Origin: JBCDGZ01 sp038750655
Lineage (GTDB): Bacteria > Bacteroidota > Bacteroidia > Chitinophagales > Saprospiraceae
Assembly (NCBI GenBank): GCA_038750655.1
Contig: JBCDGZ010000077.1
Coordinates: 1-36,826 of the forward strand
DNA: 36,826 bases
Reading direction: 5' to 3'
Part shown: positions 16,181 through 25,691 of the stretch, piece after piece
Position numbering within the stretch: position 1 is the stretch's first letter
Layout: every line of letters begins with the position of its first letter
The notes under the pieces: generated by a model
Told to the model about the DNA's origin: nothing
The model's input: only the letters and a program-made list of their open reading frames with translations
The model's database searches: none
Made by a program: the position numbers and the translations under genes

Positions 16181-17314
16181 TTAATTAATATCCTGTTCGG
16201 CTTTGAGCTTTTCGATGACCTGCACCAGGTTATCTTTATTGAGCTGATCGGGGGCTTGGCCGTGGGCAATCTCAGCGTGTTTGAGGGCTTTGTCGTATTT
16301 GCCGAGGGCGGAATAGCCGCGCGCCATGCCGACATGGGTCGGCCAGACCTCTCCGAAGCGTTCGGTATTGTACTCAAAGATTTTCATGGCGGCCTCCTTT
16401 TGTCCCTGAGCGATGAGCTGACGGCCATACCCGTGGATTTGGAAGACGGTGGCGGTATTGTGGTGAACGGCTTTGTCCATAGTGGCCATCGCCTCATCGG
16501 TCTTTTGGAGCTTGGCCAGGATTTGGGCTTTGGTGGCGAGGGTGGTGTAGTTTTCGATGCCGATGAAGGGCGTGCTGATAGAGGCGTCGGCCCAGGCTAG
16601 CCCTTGCTCCAGGTGGGTGTCGTTTTGCAGGCAATAGTTGGCGGCGGCATTCCAGTTGGTCCAGGTGAAGCCGGGGGCGCCTTGCAGCTCTTTCTTGATG
16701 GTGCTGACGTAGAGGTCGTTGATATTGGCTACCTCGATTTTGAAGGGCAGTTTGATGTTTTCCCACCGCATGGCGGCGACGGCGTGGTCGGGCTGGCGGT
16801 CGATAAACTCGTAGGTGAGCCATTCGTGGAACGCTGACTGTTCGGGGGTGGCTTGCACGCGGAGGGCGTCTTCGGCTTCATCGTAGAAATAGCTGCCCCA
16901 GGCCCCGTGGTTTTTGGAGAAAATGATGGTCCAGGGGCCATTTTCTTCGACTACGATGTGTAGACCGTATTTGCCTGCCTTGATGGGCTGCCCTTGCACC
17001 AGCATATCATGCGAGAATTTGATGATGGTATTTTCATTGGCGCCGGCCCGCCAGGGCGCAGGATTATTGAGCCCAAAGTTTTGTTGGTTGAGTCCATAGG
17101 GCACCAACTGCCCCCAGATTTTACCAGTGCGATCGGCACCATTTGGTGCGGTGACGTCCGGGCTGTTGTATTTAATGCTAACATGCGCAATGGCCCCGAT
17201 GTACTGCGTAACAATGGATTTTTGATTGGCCCCACCAGGAGGGGTGGAGATTTGAGCCTTCCCCAACTGCATACCTACAGCCAGGCATAGGCATAAAAGG
17301 ACAAGTCGTTTCAT
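16181..17314 (-). CDS. Exported DUF2911 protein with C-terminal TPR region
   Basis: A 377-residue protein with a signal peptide (1-20, cleaved near GKAQ). Residues about 25-190 are a DUF2911 domain, recognised from ISTPPGGANQKSIVTQYIG, VSIKYNSPDV, KIWGQLVPYG, WRAGANENTIIKFS, IKAGKYGLHI, WTIIFSKNHGAWGSYFY and AMRWENIKLPFKIEV. Residues about 220-370 are helical repeats of TPR type (ATKAQILAKLQKTDEAMATM, FGEVWPTHVGMARGYSALGKYDKALKHAEIAH). The function of DUF2911 is unknown; the domain is abundant in Bacteroidota and is thought to be periplasmic. A clear terminator follows. The gene stands alone on its transcript as far as can be seen. Confidence 0.88.
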   Translation of the reverse strand: MKRLVLLCLCLAVGMQLGKAQISTPPGGANQKSIVTQYIGAIAHVSIKYNSPDVTAPNGADRTGKIWGQLVPYGLNQQNFGLNNPAPWRAGANENTIIKFSHDMLVQGQPIKAGKYGLHIVVEENGPWTIIFSKNHGAWGSYFYDEAEDALRVQATPEQSAFHEWLTYEFIDRQPDHAVAAMRWENIKLPFKIEVANINDLYVSTIKKELQGAPGFTWTNWNAAANYCLQNDTHLEQGLAWADASISTPFIGIENYTTLATKAQILAKLQKTDEAMATMDKAVHHNTATVFQIHGYGRQLIAQGQKEAAMKIFEYNTERFGEVWPTHVGMARGYSALGKYDKALKHAEIAHGQAPDQLNKDNLVQVIEKLKAEQDIN

Positions 17315-17531
17315 GATCTAAGCGATTTGGTGAAAATAATAAGCGTAATTGGGGAATTACAAGGGGAGAGAGAAGAGAAAATTCCAATTAGATAAGGGGA
17401 AGGTAAGGATTCGGCAAAGACTTTTTATCTACCCATTGCTCAAATATCGATGAATAGTAAGAAATTTCCGATCAGTAACATGATTCTCTCGATGAGTATG
17501 AATCATTGGTTTTTAGGGTATACAATAGCCA

Positions 17532-19286
17532 TCAGCGCGTCTGCTTCACCACTTTCTTACTCACTATCTGCCCCTCCTTGCTGAGGACCAGATAATAAAC
17601 CCCGTCCTCTAAATGGCTAATGTCGAGCCGGTCCTGCCCGCTGAGCTGCCACTGCGCCTTTCCTTGCCCCAGTATGGAATACAGCTTGGCTTGGTATCCA
17701 TTGAGGTCTGCGCCTGATAAATGGAGGAGGCCGGTAGTGGGGTTGGGGAAAATATCGGGCGGAGGCGGTAGAGGTGGTGTTGGTAGGGCAGTCGTAGGTC
17801 TATATTTTTCTAACTTCACCAAGGAGCGAGAACCAGAAAAGTACATGTTGCCTTCCTCGTCGATAATATGGTTGACACCTTGATCGTAAAAAGGGTCGTT
17901 GGGAAAGGCTCCTTCTGAGCCCAGTAGTTTTTTGACAATTAATTCTCCGGAGTCCCAATCCAATCCATAATAGTAGTAATTGCAATCAGACTCTTTACCC
18001 GTTCCATAGACCAGGTTGCTGCCCGAAGAGTAGCAAAGTACCCCGTTCATATTGACTTGGTCGGTGGCCCAGGCCAGGGTAAATTGCTTGCTGAGGGTAT
18101 CCCAGGAGAACTTCTGTACGCCTTTTCGGTTATCACAGTCATAGCCCAGGAAACCGTTGAACTGTGCGATGGCGACATCGTAGCCGGAGACGGTGGGAGA
18201 GTTTTCGATGGATTGGAAGAGGTTGCCGAAGGACTGGGCGAAGGGAATGGCGATGGAGTCGGCAAAGCGAATATCCATGCCGGGCAGGCCTGTCCAGCCT
18301 GCGGGCAATTCCCGCCAGAAGGCGATCAGGTGATTCTCGGCGTGGCCGTCGGCCACTACGACTAGCTTATCTTTTCCCGCTCCCCAGCCCATCAAAGTGG
18401 GTGTAGTCCCACTGCCGTTGGCAAAATTTCCCGTCGGGCCATCGTTTACAAAATCATAAAGGGCCTCCCAGGCCAAAGAAAGGCGGTTGCCGTCCCAGTC
18501 AAACTGAATCAGGCGATGAGTGGTGACGATAAAAAAGGAATTGTTTTCGTCTACTGCAATTGAATTGTGGTTGACGATCTCATTAGGATAGAGGCTATAG
18601 CGCAGCGTATCCAGCAGATTCAAATCCTGATCGATCATGCCTACCCAGGCAGACTGCTTGGCAAAATCTTCGTGGGAGTACCAAACGATTTCTCCTCGGT
18701 AGTTAAGGTTGTACATCGACACTTTATTGATGCCGTACTTTTCAAAACTAAAGGTGTCCAGCATGACAATATCGGAGTAAGGATCATTGGGGTCCTCATC
18801 ACTCATTTTAAACAATCGGGTGTATTCTCCCTTCGCAGGATCATAGTCTGAGTCGTAGGTAAACCAGATTCTATCTTTGGTCAGCATATGATTATAGCCA
18901 TTGGAATTGAGGCGGTCAAAATCGATCCGTAGGCTGTCGATGGCAACAATTTGGCTTCCATCATCAATAAATTTGAACACATGGGTAGAATTAGAGTAGA
19001 GGATCACCCGCTCGCCATTGGGGTATTGGTCCGAAAAGTAAATCCAGGGGGAGGTGCTGCCGCTAATGTCGGTTCGGGCTTTGATGATGATGCTATCGCC
19101 GGGCAGAATGCCCGGCAGGCAGGTGGACGCCTGTGCGTAATTGTTCCGGTGGTAAATGGGGTAGGGGGAATCGGCCAGCCAGGGATTGAGGGGCGGATCG
19201 TCGGGGCAAAAGGAGGTCTGTGCGTCTACAGGGTAGGCAAGGAACAGTAGAAACAATAAGCAAATAAGGGGGAGGAGATTACGCAT
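17532..19286 (-). CDS. T9SS-secreted protein with propeller-like N-terminal region
   Basis: A 584-residue secreted protein: signal peptide (1-22, cleaved near VDAQ), a long body of repeated beta strands (about 60-500; VAIDSLRIDFDRL, NHNSIAVDENNSFFIVTTHRLIQFDWDG, KLVVVADGHAENHLIAFW, GVNHIIDEEGNMYFSGSRSLVKLEKY) that resembles a beta-propeller, a Pro-rich linker, and a T9SS type A sorting domain (about 515-584, PDIFPNPTTGLLHL to EGQIVSKKVVKQ). No catalytic motif is visible. A 6-bp hairpin (GCAGTT-loop-AACTGC, 19303-19318) lies 17 bp upstream of the start. Function unknown, presumably an outer-surface binding or structural protein. Confidence 0.8.
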   Translation of the reverse strand: MRNLLPLICLLFLLFLAYPVDAQTSFCPDDPPLNPWLADSPYPIYHRNNYAQASTCLPGILPGDSIIIKARTDISGSTSPWIYFSDQYPNGERVILYSNSTHVFKFIDDGSQIVAIDSLRIDFDRLNSNGYNHMLTKDRIWFTYDSDYDPAKGEYTRLFKMSDEDPNDPYSDIVMLDTFSFEKYGINKVSMYNLNYRGEIVWYSHEDFAKQSAWVGMIDQDLNLLDTLRYSLYPNEIVNHNSIAVDENNSFFIVTTHRLIQFDWDGNRLSLAWEALYDFVNDGPTGNFANGSGTTPTLMGWGAGKDKLVVVADGHAENHLIAFWRELPAGWTGLPGMDIRFADSIAIPFAQSFGNLFQSIENSPTVSGYDVAIAQFNGFLGYDCDNRKGVQKFSWDTLSKQFTLAWATDQVNMNGVLCYSSGSNLVYGTGKESDCNYYYYGLDWDSGELIVKKLLGSEGAFPNDPFYDQGVNHIIDEEGNMYFSGSRSLVKLEKYRPTTALPTPPLPPPPDIFPNPTTGLLHLSGADLNGYQAKLYSILGQGKAQWQLSGQDRLDISHLEDGVYYLVLSKEGQIVSKKVVKQTR

Positions 19287-19439
19287 CTTAGATGGCCTTT
19301 AGGCAGTTAGAAAACTGCATTGAAAGAATAAGCTCAAGCCATTAAGTAATGCTTATTATTATGTACCACCAAATTTTTTCAACCAACGGTTGCTGTGCTT
19401 CAACAAGTTGCAAGACTTTTGTCTGCTTGCCCCAAAAGA

Positions 19440-20606
19440 TTACTGGTATTTCGCTAATCGCTCCTTCGTCCATTCCACAAAATCCGCATAGAAACTTTCC
19501 TCCAGGGCTTCCTTCTGTACTTCCAGCATGTTCTGCACTTTGGTCAGCGCAGCTTTGGCCAATGCTTGGTCTTCCATCTTATCGTAGGTATCGGCCAGAT
19601 TGATGTGGAGGCGAATATTGTCGGGCGCTTTTTCCAGCCCCCATTGATAGATGTCTACAGCGGCCGAATAGTTTTCCGTATCTCTAAAGTCATCCCCAAC
19701 GAAGCGAATATATCGGACACTAGGCTCGAAGGTAAAGCCAAAGTGCTGTTCTTGTTGTTGATAAAAGGTTTTGATTTGCTCCCGCAGTCCTTGCTGAGGA
19801 TTGTCGGCAAACCCTTCCAGGACGGTCTGATCGGTAAAGTAATTCCGGCTCATTTTACACAGGCCATCGTTAAAGGAAGGGATGACGCAAGACCAATGGT
19901 CGGTGCCTTCAATAAGCTCCGTGGCCCAGGCCAGGGTAGGGTTGGCGTGTGTCGTAATAATGGAGTCCAGTATTTCTACTTGCTTACGAAACTGCTTCTC
20001 CCGGCGGCCTACTGTCCCATTAGAGCAATAGAGAAACTTACCCAGTTGGGGTTGGGTTTGTAAAATAGAATCTGCTTGCTGCATGATCCAATTTTTCCGA
20101 AAACCAATGGATGGTCCAATAGCGATGTAAGCATCAAACATATCCGCTTGCGCACTGAATAAAGTGCTGGTCACAAAGGCCCCGCCCCACGAGTGCCCCA
20201 CAATCGTCCTAAAGTCTTTCACCCGATAGTTAGCCTCAATCAAAGGGAACACCTCCTCTTTCAGATGCTGCTGTAACTTCGTTGCCGGTGGCCGGAATTC
20301 ATCCCCCCGATCATCAGAAGGGATACCTACCACAATCATCGGAATGACCATATAGCAGTCCACCATATAGTTGATGTTCTGTTTGGCCATTTCCCAAAAG
20401 GCATCGTATTGTGCGTCCAGCACATAGGTTACCAAAAAAGTCCCCGTCGTATCCCGAAAGTAGCGGTTGGGTAGTAGGACTTTAATTGTACGTTCTTTGT
20501 CAAAGGCTTTAGATTGAATGGTATGCTCGATATTGTATTGATCTTGAGCAAAGGTTTCCGCCCCCAAGAGTAGGCAGGCGATTAGGAGGAGTAAGGCACG
20601 TTTCAT
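19440..20606 (-). CDS. Exported esterase (esterase D/IroE-like) with TPR C-terminus
   Basis: A 388-residue exported protein (signal peptide 1-20, ETFAQ). Residues about 25-280 are a putative esterase domain of the IroE/BesA type: KVLLPNRYF, VTYVLDAQYDAFWEMAKQ, PMIVVGIPSDDRGDEFRP, and the nucleophile elbow VGHSWGG (Ser139), then YIAIGPSIGF and a possible catalytic His in EGTDHWSC. Residues about 290-388 contain TPR-like helices (NYSAAVDIYQWGLEKAPDNIRLHINLADTYDKME), a common extension in Bacteroidota esterases. It may hydrolyse siderophore or other esters in the periplasm, but substrate is not shown. No iron uptake gene is adjacent. Confidence 0.85.
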   Translation of the reverse strand: MKRALLLLIACLLLGAETFAQDQYNIEHTIQSKAFDKERTIKVLLPNRYFRDTTGTFLVTYVLDAQYDAFWEMAKQNINYMVDCYMVIPMIVVGIPSDDRGDEFRPPATKLQQHLKEEVFPLIEANYRVKDFRTIVGHSWGGAFVTSTLFSAQADMFDAYIAIGPSIGFRKNWIMQQADSILQTQPQLGKFLYCSNGTVGRREKQFRKQVEILDSIITTHANPTLAWATELIEGTDHWSCVIPSFNDGLCKMSRNYFTDQTVLEGFADNPQQGLREQIKTFYQQQEQHFGFTFEPSVRYIRFVGDDFRDTENYSAAVDIYQWGLEKAPDNIRLHINLADTYDKMEDQALAKAALTKVQNMLEVQKEALEESFYADFVEWTKERLAKYQ

Positions 20607-20741
20607 CAGCGCGGTGTTGAGCTTGTTTTTTATAATCCGAATATCTCTAAGGACTACCAGATTTTGTAAAGGTTGCGCGTAAAGTAACGGCTTACTTCCT
20701 TTCTATCCTAATACTTTGAATCCTGTTCCCTACAACTTGGA

Positions 20742-21701
20742 TTAGTCAAACAAATTTTCCAATTCTAAAAATGCCGTTTCGATAAAGTAGAGGCTCCACT
20801 CACCGTATTCGTCGTTCCCTAAATTTTCAGATCTCGAAAAGAAAAAATATTTGCCATCCCTCGAAAAACGGGGCGCTCCTTCTTCGTTTTTTGAATTGAT
20901 TTTAGGGCCAATGGATTGGGCCTTACTCCATCCCTCTGCGGTTTTTTGAGCAACATAAATATCCTCTCCTCCGGCTCCTCCCGGCACAGCAAAAGAATTG
21001 AAAAATAAGTATTTTCCATCCGGCGAAACCACAGGAGAATAAATCCAATACTTCTCGTCTTCGAAGAGCCCTTTAATTTCCTCCGGTTCACTAAAAGTGC
21101 CATCGCGGTACTGGGTTTGGTAGAGTTTGATGGCCTTCGATCCTCTTACCATCGTGGTGTAATAAAAGGTTTCATTATCTACCGCAGAGAGAAAATTATT
21201 GTTCGAAGAAGGCCACTGCTCGCCTTCCACTTGCACCTCATTAATTGGAGCAGGTAAAGGCACTGGCGTTCCCCATCGATCGCCCGTCTTTTTCATCATC
21301 CAGATATTCATATCAAACGCTCCCTGGTTGGGACGGTCGGGAATCGGTCGCTCCGAACCAAAAAAGAATAGGTTCCCATCCGGTGTAATCGACGCGGTCT
21401 CATCTCTATCCACCGAAAAATCACAAACCCTGGGTGTCGTCCAATCACCATTGACAAAAGTGGTCTCATAAATTTTCTGCTTCTTCTCCGGTGCTCTTCT
21501 GCAAAAATAGGCTCTCTCCCCATCCGGGGTAAACATGATTTCAAATTCACTATTATTTTCTGTGGAGATCACTCCCGGAGCAAATAGCGTAGCCTCTTGA
21601 ATGGTGTTGGGAGAATAGCTTAAGGGCTTTTCAGCCACGGGGGTATTGCCACAGGATACCAGCAGCAAGCCAATAATAACGAGGGAAGTAAACTTATACA
21701 T
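20742..21701 (-). CDS. PD40/TolB-like beta-propeller lipoprotein
   Basis: A 319-residue lipoprotein (LLLVSC, lipidated Cys about 17). The body contains WD40-like PD40 repeats: FEIMFTPDGERAYFCRR, ETASITPDGNLFFFGSER, WIYSPVVSPDGKYLFFNSF and GAPRFSRDGKYFFFSRSE, each ending in an aromatic-rich strand followed by a polar/charged turn. Proteins of this kind bind partners in the periplasm or at the surface, and in Bacteroidota they often accompany OmpA-like proteins, which are absent here. An 8-bp inverted repeat (21703-21743) lies just upstream of the ATG. Function is otherwise unknown. Confidence 0.8.
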   Translation of the reverse strand: MYKFTSLVIIGLLLVSCGNTPVAEKPLSYSPNTIQEATLFAPGVISTENNSEFEIMFTPDGERAYFCRRAPEKKQKIYETTFVNGDWTTPRVCDFSVDRDETASITPDGNLFFFGSERPIPDRPNQGAFDMNIWMMKKTGDRWGTPVPLPAPINEVQVEGEQWPSSNNNFLSAVDNETFYYTTMVRGSKAIKLYQTQYRDGTFSEPEEIKGLFEDEKYWIYSPVVSPDGKYLFFNSFAVPGGAGGEDIYVAQKTAEGWSKAQSIGPKINSKNEEGAPRFSRDGKYFFFSRSENLGNDEYGEWSLYFIETAFLELENLFD

Positions 21702-21702
21702 C

Positions 21703-21743
21703 TGAGCCGTTTTTTAAGTGAAGGTTTATAGATATACGGCTCA
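21703..21743. promoter_or_regulatory. Inverted repeat upstream of PD40 lipoprotein gene
   Basis: TGAGCCGT (21703-21710) and ACGGCTCA (21736-21743) are perfect 8-bp complements 25 bp apart. They start one base upstream of the start codon of the minus-strand gene at 21701, so a stem here would hide the ribosome-binding region. It could be an operator or an mRNA structure. Confidence 0.35.
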
Positions 21744-21762
21744 ACTTTGATTTTGGATTTTT

Positions 21763-21888
21763 GTGCTTGGGGGGACGCCTTTGGCGTTTGGGTTGACGAT
21801 GGACGGCCGGACGTTAAGGTGGTAGAGAATTGGCATACTTCACGATTACCGTCCACTGTCGACCGTCCACCCCAAGCACCGCAGGTGC
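21763..21888. repeat. Palindromic intergenic element B
   Basis: Outer perfect 10-bp arms GTGCTTGGGG (21763-21772) and CCCCAAGCAC (21870-21879) enclose a hairpin ACGCC-TTT-GGCGT (21775-21787) and imperfect arms GGTTGACGATGGACGG (21791-21806) facing CCGTCCACTGTCGACC (21849-21864, 13 of 16 matching). A second small hairpin GCACC-GCA-GGTGC is at 21876-21888. This is the same design as element A (GGACGG arms plus small hairpins with 3-base loops). It lies directly downstream of dnaE. Confidence 0.6.
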
Positions 21889-21897
21889 CCACCGCCC

Positions 21898-24800
21898 CTA
21901 AGCATTCAACTTAAACCGAATCCCCAAGCGCTCCAACGCCGCCGTGAACTCCCCGTCCGCTTTGACCTTGCGTTGCTTGGCGTAGAGATTAAGGCTCAGT
22001 TGCTTGGTCCGATCCAGGAAAATGATTTTCAGCTTGTGTTTGCCCTTGTGTTCCTTGCAGAGCTTATCGATGTCGTTCACCAATTCTTCGCTGAGGAGGT
22101 CGAGGGGGAGTTTGATGGTAATGGATTCGGTCATGTCTTCTCCGATGCTTTCCAGTAGGCGGACTTCCTTGATTTTGAGTTGGAATTCCTCGCTGTTCCA
22201 GCGCTTTTGGAAAATGCCGGTGATGTGAACCACCTGGCCGACCTGTAGTTTTTCTTTGAATTGCAGATAGTCATCGCTGAACAGCGGAAACTCTAGCATA
22301 CCGTGATAGTCCTGGATGGTGAAGAGGCCCCAGCCGGTACCTTTCTTGCTCACTCGGTGCTGGGCCGTGGCGACGATGCCCGCTACCTTCACCTGCTGGC
22401 CTTTGAATTGATCGATTTTATCCAGACTAGTGGTAGTGAAATTTTCCACTTCCAATTTGTAGTCATCCAGCGGGTGGCCACTGAGGTAGATGCCCGTGAC
22501 TTCCTTTTCACGGGTCAACTTTTCGATCAAACTCCAAGAGCCGCGATCGGGAACGGCTGGCTCAGGAATCATGATGTCCTCGCTATCGCCGAAGAGGGAG
22601 TTGTGACTCTGGGCCTTCTGCATCTGGTAGGCATTACCGTAGCGCAGCAGGTGCTCCAAAAAGGTATCGTACTTCTCGGAAGGAGCAAAGTATTGCGCCC
22701 TGACCAGGCCATCAAACTCGTCCAGTGCTCCACTGAGCGAAAGGCTTTCCATGCATTTTTTGTTGACCGAGCGGAGATTGAGGCGACGCATCATATCAAA
22801 GATGCTCTTGAAATTACCGCCCTTAACGCGTTCTTCCAAAATGGCCTCGACCGGTCCTTCTCCAACGCCTTTCAAGGCCGAAAGACCAAAGCGAATTTGC
22901 CCTTTTTTATTCACCGTAAAATCCGAAACACTCTCGTTGACATCTGGTCCCAGCACTTCGACACTCATGCGACGGCACTCCCGGAGGAAGAAGGTCAGCT
23001 TGGAAATATCGCTCTTGTTGTGGGTCAATACCGAAGCCATAAACTCAGCCGGATAGTGGGCTTTGAGGTAGGCGGTTTGGAAGGCGATGAAGGCATAGCA
23101 GGTCGAGTGCGACTTATTGAAGGCATAAGAGGCAAAGGCCTCCCAGTCTTTCCAGATTTTATCCACCGTTTTACGAGGATGTCCGTTTTTATCACAGCAG
23201 CCCTCGATGAATTTAGGATAAAGGGCATCGATGATTTTCTTTTTCTTCTTTCCCATCCCCTTACGCAGCGCATCGGCCTGGCCCTTAGAAAAGCCCGCCA
23301 GTTTCTGCGAAAGCAGCATCACCTGCTCCTGATAGACGGTAATGCCGTAGGTTTCAGCCAGGTATTCCTCCATCTCCGGCAAGTCGTAGGTGATGGGCTG
23401 CCGCCCGTGCCGCCGCTCGACAAAGTCGGGGATATAGGCCAGTGGGCCAGGACGGTACAGAGCGTTCATCGCAATGAGGTCTTCAAATTTATCGGGGGCC
23501 AGCTCGCGCATGTACTTCTGCATTCCGTGGCTCTCGTACTGGAAGATGCCGATGGTCTCCCCGCGCTGGAAAAGCTTGTAGGTTTCTTTATCTTCTAGAG
23601 GGATTTCGTCGGGATCGATTTCAATACCATTGGTTTGCTTCACTAGCTCGATGGCATCTTTGATGATGGTGAGGGTTTTGAGACCGAGAAAATCCATCTT
23701 CAGCAACCCCGCATCTTCGGCTACACTATTATCGAACTGACTAACCAGCAGGTCCGAATCTTTGGCGACCGTGACCGGGACATAGTTGGTAATGTCGTCG
23801 GGGGTGATGACTACTCCGCAGGCGTGGATGCCCGTATTGCGTACCGACCCTTCCAGCTTTTTCGCCGTTCGGATGGTCTGTCCAAGCATATCACTGCCCT
23901 CCGCCAGCTTGCGGAACTGGTAGGCTTTTTCCACATCCTCCGAACTCATCTTAGATTTTAGCCCCGGATCAATATCCTTATCCGCCAACACTTTTTTGAG
24001 GGAGGCCGAAAGGTGGGTGGGGAAGGTCTTACTGACCCGGTCCACATCCGGAAGCGGTACGTCCATGACCCGGCCTACATCGCGGATGGAAAGCTTGGCC
24101 GCCATCGTACCATAAGTGATGATCTGAGCCACCTGATTACGGCCGTACTTCTCAATAACGTAGTCAATGACCTTGGATCGGCCAACATCATCGAAATCAA
24201 TATCAATATCCGGCATCGAAATCCGCTCTGGATTCAAAAAACGCTCAAAAAGAAGGTCGTACTTGATAGGATCGACATTGGTGATGCCTACGCAATAGGC
24301 GACGGCCGAGCCTGCCGCCGAGCCCCGCCCCGGCCCAACCGATACGCCCATTTGGCGGGCGGTGGTGGTGAAGTCCTGGACGATGAGGAAGTAGCCGGGG
24401 TAGCCGGACTGCTTGATAACGCCCAGCTCGAAGTTGAGGCGTTCCTCGATTTCGGGGGTGATGCTGCCGTAGCGGCGGCGGGCCCCTTCGAAGGTCAGGT
24501 GCCGGAGGTAGTCATCCTGGGTGGCGAAGCCCTCGGGGAGGGGGAAGTTGGGCAACAAGACATCGCGGGCCAGCTTGATCGGCTCCACCTTATCGATGAT
24601 TTCCATTGTATTGTCAACCGAAGCTGGCACATCGCTAAAGAGTTGATTCATCTGCGATTGTGTCTTGAAAAAGAAGTCCGAGCTGGGGAATTTGAAGCGT
24701 TTGCTTTCATCCAGCAGACTGTTGGTGTTGATACAAAGCAGAATATCGTGCGGTGCCCAGTCGTCTTCCTCTACATAGTGCGAATCATTAGTCGCAATGA

Positions 24801-25434
24801 CCTTGATGTTAAATTTAGCGGCGATGCGCAGCAACTCCTGGTTGATGTCCTCCTGGCTAACCCCGAGTTGGTTGATATTTTCCAGGCCTTTGTGGCGTTG
24901 AATTTCAATATAAAAATCTTCTCCCAACAGATCGAGCCACCACTTGGTTAGCTTTTCGGCCTTTTCGATATTGCCATTCAGGATGGCCTGCGGAATCTCT
25001 GCACCGATGCAGCAACTGGTCGCGATCAGCCCTTCGTGGTATTTTTCAATTAACTCTTTATCAATTCGGGGAAATTTGCTGTAGAGCCCTTCGATAAACC
25101 CCAGCGAGCAGAGCTTACAGAGGTTTTCGTAGCCCTGGCGATTCTTGGCCAACATCAGCTGGTGAAAGCGTTTATCCGACTCCCCTTTGGCCCGAGAAAA
25201 GGACTTGCGGTGGCGATCTTCTACAAGGTAAAACTCACAGCCGATCACCGGTTTAAGGTCTCGCTTCTCGGCTTCGGCGACAAACTTGAAGGCCCCGAAC
25301 ATGTTTCCGTGATCGGTCAGGGCGACGCCTTTTTGGCCGTCGGCTTTGGCCTTATCCATCATCACAGCGATGTCGGAGGCGCCGTCGAGCAGCGAATATT
25401 GAGTATGGCAATGCAGATGAGCAAATTCTGGCAT
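21898..25434 (-). CDS. dnaE: DNA polymerase III alpha subunit
   Basis: A 1178-residue replicative polymerase catalytic subunit of DnaE type. N-terminal PHP domain (HLHCHTQYSLLDGAS at residue 6, LTDHGNMFG), then the C-family polymerase core: GPGRGSAAGS (near 365), the catalytic PDIDIDFDD (about 407-415), LLKMDFLGLKTL (near 578, third catalytic Asp), YQEQVMLLSQKLAGFS and KSHSTCYAFIAFQTAYLKAHYP. It ends with the helix-hairpin-helix (GLSALKGVGEGPVEAI) and OB-fold region (about 1015-1070). Length is in the usual range. The gene stands alone, with element B after its stop and a 470-bp intergenic region before its start. No sign of damage. Confidence 0.98.
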   Translation of the reverse strand: MPEFAHLHCHTQYSLLDGASDIAVMMDKAKADGQKGVALTDHGNMFGAFKFVAEAEKRDLKPVIGCEFYLVEDRHRKSFSRAKGESDKRFHQLMLAKNRQGYENLCKLCSLGFIEGLYSKFPRIDKELIEKYHEGLIATSCCIGAEIPQAILNGNIEKAEKLTKWWLDLLGEDFYIEIQRHKGLENINQLGVSQEDINQELLRIAAKFNIKVIATNDSHYVEEDDWAPHDILLCINTNSLLDESKRFKFPSSDFFFKTQSQMNQLFSDVPASVDNTMEIIDKVEPIKLARDVLLPNFPLPEGFATQDDYLRHLTFEGARRRYGSITPEIEERLNFELGVIKQSGYPGYFLIVQDFTTTARQMGVSVGPGRGSAAGSAVAYCVGITNVDPIKYDLLFERFLNPERISMPDIDIDFDDVGRSKVIDYVIEKYGRNQVAQIITYGTMAAKLSIRDVGRVMDVPLPDVDRVSKTFPTHLSASLKKVLADKDIDPGLKSKMSSEDVEKAYQFRKLAEGSDMLGQTIRTAKKLEGSVRNTGIHACGVVITPDDITNYVPVTVAKDSDLLVSQFDNSVAEDAGLLKMDFLGLKTLTIIKDAIELVKQTNGIEIDPDEIPLEDKETYKLFQRGETIGIFQYESHGMQKYMRELAPDKFEDLIAMNALYRPGPLAYIPDFVERRHGRQPITYDLPEMEEYLAETYGITVYQEQVMLLSQKLAGFSKGQADALRKGMGKKKKKIIDALYPKFIEGCCDKNGHPRKTVDKIWKDWEAFASYAFNKSHSTCYAFIAFQTAYLKAHYPAEFMASVLTHNKSDISKLTFFLRECRRMSVEVLGPDVNESVSDFTVNKKGQIRFGLSALKGVGEGPVEAILEERVKGGNFKSIFDMMRRLNLRSVNKKCMESLSLSGALDEFDGLVRAQYFAPSEKYDTFLEHLLRYGNAYQMQKAQSHNSLFGDSEDIMIPEPAVPDRGSWSLIEKLTREKEVTGIYLSGHPLDDYKLEVENFTTTSLDKIDQFKGQQVKVAGIVATAQHRVSKKGTGWGLFTIQDYHGMLEFPLFSDDYLQFKEKLQVGQVVHITGIFQKRWNSEEFQLKIKEVRLLESIGEDMTESITIKLPLDLLSEELVNDIDKLCKEHKGKHKLKIIFLDRTKQLSLNLYAKQRKVKADGEFTAALERLGIRFKLNA

Positions 25435-25598
25435 GATGGTGTTGTTTTCTGTTGTTCGTGTAACGGAATTGGGAAATGTGCAGTTCTCACCATCCGTTTT
25501 CTCATAATAGTCTATCCATCAAGGATTTAATCAGGGCCGTAATGGCACCGGTTCACCTTGGAGTAGGGGAATAAAAATACTAGTCCATGTTCTGGAGA

Positions 25599-25617
25599 GC
25601 CCTCCTTGATGGAGGGC
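25599..25617. terminator. GC-rich hairpin in dnaE upstream region
   Basis: GCCCTCC-TTGAT-GGAGGGC is a perfect 7-bp stem. It is not followed by a clear T-run and does not follow a gene, so the terminator label is tentative. Part of it also pairs with CCATCAAGGA at 25516-25525, so two alternative structures are possible. Confidence 0.25.
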
Positions 25618-25691
25618 AAAGAGAAGAACATTATTATCATTTTCCTGAGGAGATAAAATTACGGAATTTATACAGAATTTTGATTAATGTA

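Noticed and set aside
20799..20814. Third copy of the TATCCACCGTATTTGTCGAA motif
   Set aside because: Only about 13 bases match and they fall inside a coding sequence, so chance is a better explanation.
22303..23598. 431-codon open frame antisense to dnaE (and a 312-codon one at 24013-24951)
   Set aside because: They lie entirely inside dnaE, are compositionally typical of frame shadows in GC-rich genes, and show no domain or start signal.
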